Source: Bacteroidota bacterium
GTDB taxonomy: Bacteria; Bacteroidota; Bacteroidia; AKYH767-A; OLB10
Direction: 5' to 3'
Assembly: GCA_016699635.1 (NCBI GenBank)
Contig: CP064983.1
Location: 310,001-374,000 of the forward strand
Length of the DNA: 64,000 nucleotides
Shown: positions 40,762 through 50,100 of the stretch, in pieces
Layout: each line of letters opens with the position of its first letter
Numbering within the stretch: position 1 is the first letter of the stretch
Translations under genes and position numbers: made by a program
The notes under the pieces: model-generated
The model's database searches: none
The model's input: only the letters and a program-made list of their open reading frames with translations
Told to the model about the DNA's origin: nothing

Positions 40762-43233
40762 CAGAGAAAAGCAGCAGTGGATTTTATATTAAAGTAGTAG
40801 TGCCACTACCACTACCGAATTTATTTACCTATTCAGTAGCAGATGCATTAATTTCTCAGATAGAAATTGGGAAAAGAGTATTGGTACAATTTGGAAGTCA
40901 GAAAATTTATGCAGCTATAGTTTTAGAAACTTCTGTGGCAAAACCTGAAGATTACGAAGTCAAGCCTATCCTTTCAGTAATTGATGAAATACCAGTTGTT
41001 ACAGAGAAGCAGGTTGCACTGTGGCAATGGGTTCACAGTTATTATTTGTGTTTTTGGGGCGATGTCATGCAAGCAGCACTACCGGCAGAATTACGTTTGA
41101 GCAGTGAAACAAAAATTGTACTTAATACCGAAAAAGAAACCGGAAGTGAATATCTGACTGATGATGAGTTTTTGGTATTGGAAGCTTTACATTCTGTAAA
41201 AGAATTAAGCCTGAAAGAAATATCACGTATTCTTGACCGCAAACATGTATTTCCTGTTGTTAAAACATTACTTCAGAAAAACTTGTATTATCCGTAGAAA
41301 ACATTGGTGAAGATTTTAAAATGCCAATGGCTAACTTTATCAGGAGGACAGCACAAACTAATGATCAGGATTTTCTGAAAAAACAATTTGACCATCTCGA
41401 AAAAAAAGCACCAAGACAGTTAGATGTTTTGATGCAATTAATGCAATTAGAAAAAATTATAATGAAGGCAAGGTTCCACAAAAAGTGCTTCTCCATAAAT
41501 CAGGAGCAACTGCAGCAGCATTAAAACAATTAGTAAGAAAAGGGTTGATTGAAATTCTTATTGAAAGAGCAACAGGCTCAAAGTCATTTTTCAATAAAGA
41601 TTTCTATGAACTTAGCGAAGCACAATCAACTGCATTAAAAGAAATCACTAAATCTTTTACAGAAAAACCTGTAACACTGCTGCATGGAGTAACCTCATCG
41701 GGCAAAACCGAGTTGTACATAAGACTTATTGACGAATGTCTTAAAAATGGCAAGCAAGCACTTTACCTTCTTCCTGAAATTGCTTTGACAACGCAAATCA
41801 TTACAAGACTTGAAAAACATTTCGGCAATAAACTGATGGTTTACCATTCACGATTCAGTGATAATGAAAGGGCATCTGTCTATACAAGAATGATAGAAAA
41901 TGGCTTTACAAATTCAGAGCCATTTGTAGTAATTGGAGCACGTTCATCTGTATTTCTACCCTTCCATAAATTAGGTCTTGTAATTGTGGATGAAGAGCAT
42001 GAATCATCCTACAAACAATTTGATCCTTCACCACGCTATCATGCACGCGACACAGCAATTGTATTAGCTAAACTTTTTGAGGCCAATGTACTTTTAGGCA
42101 GCGCAACCCCATCAATTGAAACTTACAACAATGCCATCACCGGAAAATATGGCTTGGTAGAACTGTTTGCAAGACATGCAGATATTGCACCACCACAAAT
42201 TCAATTGGTGAATATTAAAGAACTCACTTTTAAACGGCAGATGAAATCACATTTTTCACCAATGTTGGTTAATGCCATAAAAGAAGAATTAGATAAAGGA
42301 AAACAAATCATTCTATTTCAAAACAGACGTGGCTTTGCTCCTATTCTGCAATGTCATCAATGCAATTGGGTTCCCCATTGTCAGCATTGTGATGTAGCTT
42401 TAACCTATTATAAAAAAGCCGATCTGTTACGTTGTCATTATTGTGGTTTCACACAACAACCGCCATCTAAATGTAAGTCTTGTGGAGAAACAGATATCCG
42501 TCAGTACGGATTTGGCACTGAGAAAATTGAAGATGAGTTGCAGATATTTTTTCCGGAACATAACATTGCACGTTTAGACCTTGACAGCACAAGAGGTAAG
42601 CATGCCTACAGTGAAATCATCAGTCGCTTTGAAACCGGTGAGACAGATATTTTAGTAGGAACACAAATGGTTACAAAGGGATTAGACTTCGATAATGTTA
42701 GTTTGGTTGGTATCTTAAATGCGGACAACCTTATAAACTTTCCAGATTTCAGAGCGTATGAGCGGAGTTTTCAAATGTTGATGCAGGTAAGTGGTCGTGC
42801 CGGAAGAAAAAAAGAGCAAGGAAAAGTAATCATTCAATCTTATAACCCAGGGCATTCTATACTCGAATTTGTAGTTAAAAACGACTTCAAATCTTTCATT
42901 GATTTTGAGTTATCTGAACGCAAGAAATTCAACTACCCACCGTTTAGCAGACTTTTAGAAATTACCGTTAAGGGTCGTGATGAATCAAAAACAGCACAGG
43001 CCGTAAACCTTTTGACTACAGAACTTAAAAAACATATACCATCTATACTTGGCCCTGTCACACCTCCTATTTCAAGAATAAAAAACTTTTATATCAGAAC
43101 TTTACTGATAAAATTTCCGCGTCAGGCTAAATTAAATGACACAAGGCAGATGATGCTTTCCGCAATAGATCGTTATAAGATAAACCCGGTGTCTAAAAAT
43201 ATTGTTTTGCAAATAGATGTAGATCCTATTTAA
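40758..43233 (+). CDS. priA: Primosomal protein N' (replication restart helicase, two frameshifts)
   Basis: The start is ATG 40758, overlapping the corA stop (ATGA). The N-terminal DNA-binding domain begins FYIKVVVPLPLPNLFTYSV. Single-base losses near 41285 (QKNFVLSVENIGEDF) and 41460 (EKNYNEGKVPQKVLLHKSGA) break the frame. The helicase has Walker A HGVTSSGKTE, DEEH box VIVDEEHESSYKQF, LGSATPSIE, FQNRRGFAP, eight zinc-binding Cys (CHQC ... CQHC ... CHYC ... CKSC), GTEKIEDEL, GTQMVTKGLDF and QVSGRAGRK. About 826 residues. It restarts stalled replication forks. The frameshifts in a core gene point to sequence error. Confidence 0.95.
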
Positions 43234-43296
43234 AATTTATTCTTTTACTGAAAAACTAAATCTCAAAACACAGGAACCACTCAATAGCCAGAATTA

Positions 43297-43351
43297 GTTA
43301 AGGTGGGTTAAATTAAGTTAAACAACTTTAAGCTGTGTTAAAGAATTTTAA
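43297..43351 (+). promoter_or_regulatory. Array of six [G/T]TTAA boxes in exact 10-bp phase
   Basis: GTTAA occurs at 43297, 43307, 43317 and 43337 and TTTAA at 43327 and 43347, so six boxes repeat every 10 bases without a break, one helical turn apart. The last overlaps the -7 element TAAATTTG (43349-43356), which has no TTG at -33. Direct repeats at this spacing are typical sites of OmpR/PhoB-type regulators. The operon encodes one at 45093-45800, so autoregulation is likely. Confidence 0.65.
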
Positions 43352-43356
43352 ATTTG
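43349..43356 (+). promoter_or_regulatory. -7 element TAAATTTG for the two-component operon
   Basis: TAAATTTG matches TAnnTTTG and ends 6 bases before ATG 43363. The predicted transcription start falls on or next to the start codon, so the message may be leaderless. The promoter lacks a -33 TTG, which suits activator dependence. Confidence 0.5.
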
Positions 43357-43362
43357 CATGTA

Positions 43363-45064
43363 ATGAATAAGAACAAAATCATCATTCTCTCTACATGCAT
43401 GGCTGTTGCTCTCATTGGTATTATTGCCATGCAGGTGAATTGGATTTTGCACGACTATCATCTTAAAGAACAACAATTCAATCAGAGGGTAAACGATGCT
43501 TTGACTTCAGTAGCAATTAAACTGGAAAAAAAAGAAGCATTTAATATTTTCAGCAATAGTTTTGTAACCATGAATAACGATTCAATCTTTTCGCTTTTCA
43601 GAGAGCGTAAAATGCTGGATCAAGAATGGGAAGGTCTGGATTCCACAACAGAAGACTCAATTGCAAATAAACTTTCACCGGAAAATTCAATTCGACCCAC
43701 ACCTCCTATTGAACCGCCACTACCTCCCGACTTTTATAATCAGGAAGATTACAAAAATGATTTTATTAAAATGGAAATAAAATATAGTGGTGGCAGAAAA
43801 ATCACTATAAGACATAATCGTCAGGAAATAACGTTAGATGATTCTTCAAAATCCAATACGCATAATGCTGTTAAATTTTTATCGCTTAAAGCGGATGTTT
43901 TAGAAAAACAACGTGCAAAGATTGAAGCTAAAATCAACAATTGGAATAAAGTGATGCAAAATCTGGCTTTTGAATTTATTACAGATGAAAAACAATTGAA
44001 GACAGAATTAAACCCTTTCAGCTTGATTCAATTTTAAAAACAGAACTTTCAAACCGGGGAATAACAACTCCATATCAATTTGGTGTCATCAATGTTGGTG
44101 AAAATAAAATCATGTCAACCAATGCACCTGAAAACAAAATTGCACTCTGAAAAGTCGTTATAAAACAGATTTATTCCCTAACGACTTACTTGCCAAACCT
44201 ATTTTACTTTCGCTAAATTTTCCTCAAGGTTTTTCGTATGTACTTTCTACTATGTGGGTCATGCTTATTAGTTCATCATTATTTATTTTAGTAATGCTAT
44301 TTGGATTCAGCTATACAATCTATACTATTTTCCGCCAGAAAAAACTGTCTGATATTAAAAATGACTTTATCAATAACATGACTCATGAATTCAAGACACC
44401 TATTGCGACAATCTCATTAGCTACCGATGCTGTGAACAGTCCTGCTATTTCAAAAAATACGGAAAGTGTACATCGTTACATGAATATTATTAAAGAAGAA
44501 AATCAAAGAATGCACAAACATGTAGAAAATATTCTGCAACTTGCATTATTTGACCGAAAGCATATCAATCTTAATCTGGTAGAATTTGATATTCACGAAA
44601 TGATACAAAATACCATTGAACAGATAAAACTGCAGGTAGAAGTAAAAGGAGGCAAAATCGAAACCAATTTAAATGCAGCACAACATCAAATGCTAGGCGA
44701 CTATGATTTTATTTTTAATTCAATAATCAACCTGCTTGACAATGCCATAAAATACACCCCTGAAAATCCAATCATCTCTATCAATACGGAAAATATTCAA
44801 AATAACATTCGCATACTTATTTCTGATAATGGAATCGGTATGAGCCGTGAGGTTCAGAAAAATATTTTTGAAAAATTTTATCGGGCCGGAACCGGTAACA
44901 TACATGATGTTAAAGGTTATGGTATCGGGTTGTCAATTGTAAAAGCTATTGCATTGGCACATCATGGAGAAATTAAAGTTTTAAAAAGTATAAAAGACGT
45001 AGGAACAACTATGGAATTTCTATTACCATTAAATCTGCGTAAAGCAAAAAGAAAACATAATTAA
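43363..45064 (+). CDS. Sensor histidine kinase (two frameshifts)
   Basis: Start ATG 43363 (MNKNKIIILSTCMAVALIGIIAMQVNWI, first membrane helix). A periplasmic sensor domain of about 230 residues follows, broken by single-base losses near 44022 (CTTTCAG; gives LDSILKTELSNRGI) and 44145. The second membrane helix is MWVMLISSSLFILVMLFGFSY. The kinase core has the phospho-His box NMTHEFKTPIATIS, N-box IINLLDNAIKYTP, G1 ISDNGIGMS and G2 GYGIGLSIVKAI. About 567 residues. Paired with the adjacent regulator, it resembles the RprX/RprY type of Bacteroidota systems. The signal is unknown. Confidence 0.9.
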
Positions 45065-45092
45065 TAAATAGAACACAACAACAAAACATAAC

Positions 45093-45800
45093 ATGTCAAT
45101 ACTAACTGGAAAAACCAAAATTATGATAGCTGAAGATGACACCAACTTCGGCTTGGTTCTTAAAGACTATCTTTCTTTACACGAATTTGATGTTCACCTG
45201 TATAGAGACGGCAGGCAAGCTATTGAAAAATTTGAAAAAGGCAAATTCAATCTATGCATTCTTGATGTAATGATGCCTGTAATGGATGGCTTTGCATTGG
45301 CCGAAAATATTAAAGCCAAAGACAGTAATGTGCCAATCATTTTCTTAACTGCCAAGTCAATGAAAGTGGACATGATAAGAGGTTTTAAGATTGGTGCCGA
45401 TGATTACATTACGAAACCTTTCGACTCAGAAATTCTGTTATTCAAAATTAAAGCATTACTCAACAGAAGTGAGACAATCGTAAAAGCAGTTAACGAGCAG
45501 GTAGAATTTGTTATAGGAGGCTTCAAATTTAACAGCAGACTCCGAACAATTCAGGGATTTGGAAAAGAAGAAAAACTTTCTCCTAAAGAAGCAGCTTTAC
45601 TTGCTTTATTATGTGTTTATCTAAATGACATCCTACCGCGTGAAGTAGCTTTACGCAAGATATGGAATGACGACAATTACTTTACAGCTCGAAGTATGGA
45701 CGTGTTTATTACCAAAATCAGGAAGTATCTGAAAGACGACCAAAACATTGAATTATTGAATGTTCATGGCAACGGATATCGTCTTGTAGTAAAAGATTGA
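45093..45800 (+). CDS. OmpR-type response regulator
   Basis: This 235-residue regulator has a receiver domain with acidic pocket IAEDD, phospho-acceptor Asp58 in LCILDVMMPVMDG, Thr in FLTAKS and Lys108 in DYITKPFD. A winged-helix DNA-binding domain follows (KLSPKEAALLALLCVY, ARSMDVFITKIRKYLKDD, NVHGNGYRLVV). It starts 28 bases after the kinase and should receive its phosphate. The array of 10-bp-phased boxes ahead of the operon is a likely target. Intact. Confidence 0.94.
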   Translation: MSILTGKTKIMIAEDDTNFGLVLKDYLSLHEFDVHLYRDGRQAIEKFEKGKFNLCILDVMMPVMDGFALAENIKAKDSNVPIIFLTAKSMKVDMIRGFKIGADDYITKPFDSEILLFKIKALLNRSETIVKAVNEQVEFVIGGFKFNSRLRTIQGFGKEEKLSPKEAALLALLCVYLNDILPREVALRKIWNDDNYFTARSMDVFITKIRKYLKDDQNIELLNVHGNGYRLVVKD

Positions 45801-45814
45801 CATTTTGTACAATT

Positions 45815-45848
45815 TTTGATTTTAATGTAAAATAAGTATTTATCTTTG
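45815..45848 (+). promoter_or_regulatory. Promoter for the TPR histidine kinase gene
   Basis: TTTG (45815-45818), a 22-base spacer and TATCTTTG (45841-45848) fit the Bacteroidota promoter. It implies a transcript start near 45855, just before ATG 45867, and favours that ATG over the upstream TTG at 45846. Confidence 0.55.
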
Positions 45849-45866
45849 GGGACAACCCTGCCAGGT

Positions 45867-47867
45867 ATGCCTAAGAAGAAAAAATGCATTTATGCTATCA
45901 ATCTGAGTATAAAAACTCTTAGATTTTTTTTGGCATTATTACTGCTTTATCCACAATTTGCCTCAGCAGACGATTTAAATAAAAAAATTAATCTGTATTT
46001 AAGAGATACACATAGCGCTCAAGCTGCAGACTATGTAACTTCAATTATTCACCATTATTTAGTTGACGATGAGGTTTCTGATTCTGCAATTATGTGGTCT
46101 GACACGTTGCGCAATCTTGGTGAAGCTAAAGGCGATCTTGAGTTGGTAGCTAAAAGCGATGTGCTGACCGGAAAATATTATCTCAGAATCGCGAACGATG
46201 CTAAAGCATTAGATTATTTTTACAGAGCCCTGAAATACTACAAAAGTGTTGACAATCTTGATGGTGAAGCCGACATCTATCTGCAAATCGGACTTGTTTA
46301 CTATCTGCAAGGTCAGTTTCCTGATGCATTACCAAACATTAAACTAGCAACAGAACTATATCAGAAGACATCGAATGATAGTTCCCTTTCTACTACATAC
46401 TATCTCACAGGCTTAAGTTATCTTGAATTAAAAAATTATAAACAAGCAGAAATTTTTCTTCAACAATCATTAAAAATAGGTAAACTTTTATCAAACAATC
46501 AGAGAGAGTATGAATGTTATGTGGCATTAGCTCGTCTTTACACCAATCAAAAGAACTTTGTAGCAGCTGAACAGTTGTTTGATAAGGTAATGACAAAATG
46601 GGATTCAATTATTGACCCCTATGGATATTGTATGGCACTAATCCCATATAGTAAATTACTGATTGAAACAAATAAAAAAGAAGCTGCTTTTATAAACCTG
46701 AATCGTGCATTGTCAATTGCTGAAAAATTCAATTTTATAAGATTTAAGGTAGATATTTATAAGCTACTTGCAATAATTTATTCTGATGAGAAAAATTTTG
46801 AATCTGCAAATTATTATATCATACAACATTATCAACTTCGTGATTCAATTTATAATTCTGAAAATCAACGTGCAATCAATACCTTAAAAGCAAAAATTGA
46901 AGCAGAAAAAAAACAGGCACAATTGGATAGTTTATTTCAAAAAGAAAAAGCGGATCAACTGCAAAAGTGGCTGCTGGCATTAACTATTTTTATGTTATTG
47001 GGGCTTTCATTCGGATTGTATAGGCGATATAATTACAAACAAAAAAGGGAGGCGGAATTACGAATTGCAAATGGAGAGTTGTCAGAAGCATTAAATAGTT
47101 TAAGACAGGTACAGCAACAACTCATACACAATGAGAAAATGGCATCGTTAGGGCGTATGTCAAGTGGCATTGCACATGAACTACGCAATCCATTAAATTT
47201 TGTCATTAATTTCACTAAAATTTCGAGTGAATTAATTGCAGATATTGACAAAAAAATTCAAAACAACCATGATGAAAATTTTGAGCAGTTAAAGAATAAT
47301 CTTGCAATGATATATCAGCACTCTTTACGTGCAGATAAAATAATTCTCAACTTCTCAAATCATGCAAAGCCAAAAAGCAATAGCAGAACTATTGAAGACC
47401 TTAACAAAGTAGTCAGTGAATTTACCAGTGTTGCATACCATTCTTTCATTTCACATTACCCTGACTTCCATTGTCACATTCACTACGACTTTGATCAGTC
47501 GCTTAAAGGTATTGTATTAAATCTTCAGGAAATCACAACAGTATTACTGAACTTACTAAACAATGCCTTTGATGCTATGAATGAAAAATTAATGGTTGAT
47601 AAGACATACAAACCAATAATGAAGATTCAAACACGTCAAATACAAAACTCAGTAAGGCTTTCCATTTCAGACAATGGTCCGGGTATTGATGAAGAAAATT
47701 TACCTCGTGTTTACGAACCCTTCTTTACTACAAAAACTCTTGGTAAAGGAACCGGCTTAGGCCTGAGCCTATCATACGATATAATTAAATCGCATAATGG
47801 AGACATGGATGTAAAATCAACACCACATTTGGAAACAGAATTCTCATTTACATTACCATATAATTAA
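45867..47867 (+). CDS. TPR-containing sensor histidine kinase (NtrB/PAS-less type)
   Basis: This protein of about 666 residues starts with a hydrophobic signal/anchor (about residues 10-35). Some six tetratricopeptide repeats (about 60-340) lie in the periplasm, for example ADIYLQIGLVYYLQGQFPDALPNI and YYLTGLSYLELKNYKQAEIFL. A coiled coil, a membrane helix (WLLALTIFMLLGLSFGLY), a second coiled coil and the kinase core complete it. The phospho-acceptor His437 is in GIAHELRNPLNFV, the N-box in LLNLLNNAFDAM, G1 in SDNGPGID and G2 in GKGTGLGLSLSYDI. It has no own receiver domain; its partner regulator is unclear. Own promoter present. Intact. Confidence 0.92.
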   Translation: MPKKKKCIYAINLSIKTLRFFLALLLLYPQFASADDLNKKINLYLRDTHSAQAADYVTSIIHHYLVDDEVSDSAIMWSDTLRNLGEAKGDLELVAKSDVLTGKYYLRIANDAKALDYFYRALKYYKSVDNLDGEADIYLQIGLVYYLQGQFPDALPNIKLATELYQKTSNDSSLSTTYYLTGLSYLELKNYKQAEIFLQQSLKIGKLLSNNQREYECYVALARLYTNQKNFVAAEQLFDKVMTKWDSIIDPYGYCMALIPYSKLLIETNKKEAAFINLNRALSIAEKFNFIRFKVDIYKLLAIIYSDEKNFESANYYIIQHYQLRDSIYNSENQRAINTLKAKIEAEKKQAQLDSLFQKEKADQLQKWLLALTIFMLLGLSFGLYRRYNYKQKREAELRIANGELSEALNSLRQVQQQLIHNEKMASLGRMSSGIAHELRNPLNFVINFTKISSELIADIDKKIQNNHDENFEQLKNNLAMIYQHSLRADKIILNFSNHAKPKSNSRTIEDLNKVVSEFTSVAYHSFISHYPDFHCHIHYDFDQSLKGIVLNLQEITTVLLNLLNNAFDAMNEKLMVDKTYKPIMKIQTRQIQNSVRLSISDNGPGIDEENLPRVYEPFFTTKTLGKGTGLGLSLSYDIIKSHNGDMDVKSTPHLETEFSFTLPYN

Positions 47868-47895
47868 TTCATAAATAACTTTAAAATCAAAAATT

Positions 47896-48375
47896 ATGAA
47901 AGTATCAGGTTACATTTTGCTGGCATCGCTGGCAATTAATGCAGTATTTGCATTCAACAAATTCTTTGTAAGCAATGCTGTCGCAAACAACACATCAGTA
48001 GGCATAGATGCACCGCCTTGTGCATGTGATGACAAAGAACGTTATGACAAAAACGAAAAAGATGGCGGTGGAGAATGGATTTCAACAAATAATGGGAAGG
48101 CTGCATCTGATAAATTTAAAGCAACCTATAAAACAGTTTACAAAGGCGCCTTTTTCAGCAAACGTGCATTGGATGAAATTTTTTGTAAAGACAACAGAGC
48201 AAATGGCATTGTATGTTACTTTGGTCAAACCGGAGAAAAAGATTCAACAGTAACCATAATGATTGAAGGCACACATTCCGAAACCACCTTAATCAGAAGT
48301 GGTGATCAAAATGCACCTGTAGCTTTTGTTGCGACAGTGAAATGTCCGGTTATCTGTTCTGCAGTTGGGCAATAG
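47896..48375 (+). CDS. Small secreted Cys-containing protein, unknown
   Basis: The 159-residue protein has a signal peptide (MKVSGYILLASLAINAVFAF) and a mature part with Cys pairs (PPCACDDKERYDKNEKDGGG, EIFCKDNRANGIVCYFGQTG, VATVKCPVICSA). I do not recognise the family. The start lies 28 bases after the TPR kinase stop, so it is probably on that transcript and may report to, or be controlled by, that kinase. Its stop (48373-48375) directly abuts the stop of the converging lipoprotein gene, with no bases between. Confidence 0.65.
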   Translation: MKVSGYILLASLAINAVFAFNKFFVSNAVANNTSVGIDAPPCACDDKERYDKNEKDGGGEWISTNNGKAASDKFKATYKTVYKGAFFSKRALDEIFCKDNRANGIVCYFGQTGEKDSTVTIMIEGTHSETTLIRSGDQNAPVAFVATVKCPVICSAVGQ

Positions 48376-48885
48376 TCACCACTTAAGATTATTAAACGAG
48401 GCTTCCTGAATGTTATATCCATTTCCGGAGGCCTTGTTTCCCATACATGTTATTCCGAATTTACCTGACATTACTTTTTTTGTGGTATCAAATTCCGAAA
48501 ACTGAATATAGCCTTCATTACAATTATGTACTGCAGACTTTGCATCAAGTACCGATGCATTAAACCCCTCACCTGTTTTATACTTTCCCGTCTGTTCTTT
48601 TCCATTATAAGTTAATGCAACTGTAATTCCATCACCAGTCAGCATGATGGCATAATTCTTCTTGCCATCAGGGTTTATAGACACATTAACCACCCCTGTT
48701 ACAGGTTTCCATTCAGACTCATTAATTTTTGCTGATGCATCAACTTTAATATATTCAGGTACTGAATCAGAATTAGATTTTAAACTATTACCATTCTGAA
48801 TATTTTCAGTTGGCTCATCGCGAACAACAGAGCATGTGCAGCTCCAGAAAAAGCAAACCATAATAATAAAACTTATCTTTTTCAT
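48376..48885 (-). CDS. Small lipoprotein, unknown
   Basis: From ATG 48885 the product is about 169 residues with a lipoprotein signal (MKKISFIIMVCFFWSCTC, lipobox FWSC). A Ser/Asn-rich linker and a beta-rich domain follow, with GVVNVSINPDGKKNYAIMLTGD, VALTYNGKEQTGKYKTG and SGKFGITCMGNKASGNGYNI. I know no family name. In-frame ATGs also exist at 48900 and 48909, and the signal sequence fits 48885 best. It converges tail to tail on the secreted Cys protein gene with zero spacing. Role unknown. Confidence 0.6.
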   Translation of the reverse strand: MKKISFIIMVCFFWSCTCSVVRDEPTENIQNGNSLKSNSDSVPEYIKVDASAKINESEWKPVTGVVNVSINPDGKKNYAIMLTGDGITVALTYNGKEQTGKYKTGEGFNASVLDAKSAVHNCNEGYIQFSEFDTTKKVMSGKFGITCMGNKASGNGYNIQEASFNNLKW

Positions 48886-48934
48886 TTTGTATATTTTCAT
48901 ATTGAACAAATGCGAGAATTTCTAATTAAACTTT

Positions 48935-49578
48935 CTACTTATTTTTTCTAACTAGCATTAATCCATCTCTTACAGGAAGCAAAACACATTCAACATCGGG
49001 CATATTCACCACATTTTCGTTAAACATTTTTATTCTTTCTGTATCAATATCCCCTGTAATTGTTGGTTCAATTACTTTTCCACTCCAGAGTACATTATCT
49101 GCCAACACAAATCCACCAGATGATAGTTTATCCCAAATCATTTTAAAGTACAAAGGATAATTTTCTTTGTCTGCATCAATAAAACTAATTGATACTGCTC
49201 CTTTTAACTCGAATAATATTTAATGCATTTCCAATATGTAATTCGATTTTATCTGAATATTCACTTTGGCTCAAATTCTTCTGAATCATACTTTCAAGCT
49301 CAAAGATTTTTCTCAATCGTAGTAATTTTACCGCCCTCAGCTAATCCTTCTGCCAAACATAATGCAGAGTATCCGGTGTAAGTACCAATTTCCAAAATTC
49401 GGGTTGGTTTTATCATTTTACTGATCATTGACAACAAACGACCTTGCAAATGTCCTGAAAGCATTCGGGGATTAAGAACTTTGGCATTAGTCTCTCTGTC
49501 TATTTGTTGTAATAAATCACTGCCTTTTGAGGTTTTTTGGCTACAATAATCTTCTAATTCTTCACTGATAAAGTGCAT
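48935..49578 (-). CDS. O-methyltransferase, caffeoyl-CoA type (two frameshifts)
   Basis: The first piece (49300-49578) has ILEIGTYTGYSALCLAEGL (SAM motif I) and GGKITTIEKN. Single-base losses near 49298 and 49205 break the middle, which reads ELESMIQKNLSQSEYSDKIELHIGNALNII and then ISFIDADKENYPLYFKM. The C-terminal part has GGFVLADNVLWSGKV (motif V) and VLLPVRDGLMLVRKN, the ending of Mg-dependent small-molecule O-methyltransferases. About 214 residues. The substrate is a phenol-like compound, not determined. Confidence 0.88.
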
Positions 49579-49617
49579 GGTATATTTTAATGCGAAAGTA
49601 ATATTTACCTCAATTCA

Positions 49618-49648
49618 TTGCCATTTCAGAAAGTTGTTACTATTTTTG
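49618..49648 (+). promoter_or_regulatory. Strong Bacteroidota promoter ahead of the metal module
   Basis: TTG (49618-49620), a 20-base spacer and TATTTTTG (49641-49648) match the consensus well. The predicted start site is at or within a base or two of ATG 49653, so the transcript may be leaderless. Confidence 0.65.
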
Positions 49649-49652
49649 TGTC

Positions 49653-50045
49653 ATGTTTAGAAAAGGCATACGCTTCATTCTTTCATTTGTTTTAATTTTT
49701 TCGGTGCTGGCATCAGCTTCGGGTGTAACTGTATTTAAAATGGTTTGTTCCAAAAAGAACAAAACTATGGTATCACTTGAGCAATTCAGCCACTGTTCGA
49801 ACAAAGAAAATAAAGAGTGTAGTTTTAAAAGAGATTGCTGTCAGTTTTCAAAATCAGTGATTGATGCCAACCAACTTTCTAATCATGAAAATAAAGTACA
49901 GGTTTCAACACCTGCCATTGTTGAATTGCCTCAACTCTTAGAGAACACAAACATATTTTCTGTGTTCCTGCCTAAGTTTTCAATTCAGGAACAAACAATT
50001 CCCTCCCCCCCCTTACTCCTGCTGATTTCGAAATTATCTATTTGA
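49653..50045 (+). CDS. HYC_CC_PP-like small secreted protein
   Basis: This 130-residue protein has a signal peptide (MFRKGIRFILSFVLIFSVLASASG), then Cys/His motifs HCSN, ECSF and DCC, a linker, and SPPLLLL near the C-terminus. This HxC/CC/PP arrangement is the pattern of the Bacteroidota HYC_CC_PP family, usually encoded before TonB receptors and metal-binding proteins. A TonB receptor and an HMA protein follow here. A role in copper or other metal handling is inferred from the Cys motifs and context. Confidence 0.65.
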   Translation: MFRKGIRFILSFVLIFSVLASASGVTVFKMVCSKKNKTMVSLEQFSHCSNKENKECSFKRDCCQFSKSVIDANQLSNHENKVQVSTPAIVELPQLLENTNIFSVFLPKFSIQEQTIPSPPLLLLISKLSI

Positions 50046-50100
50046 TTCAGGCTATTTTTATTTAGCTTATTTATCAAATAATAATTTTAATCAGATTTCA

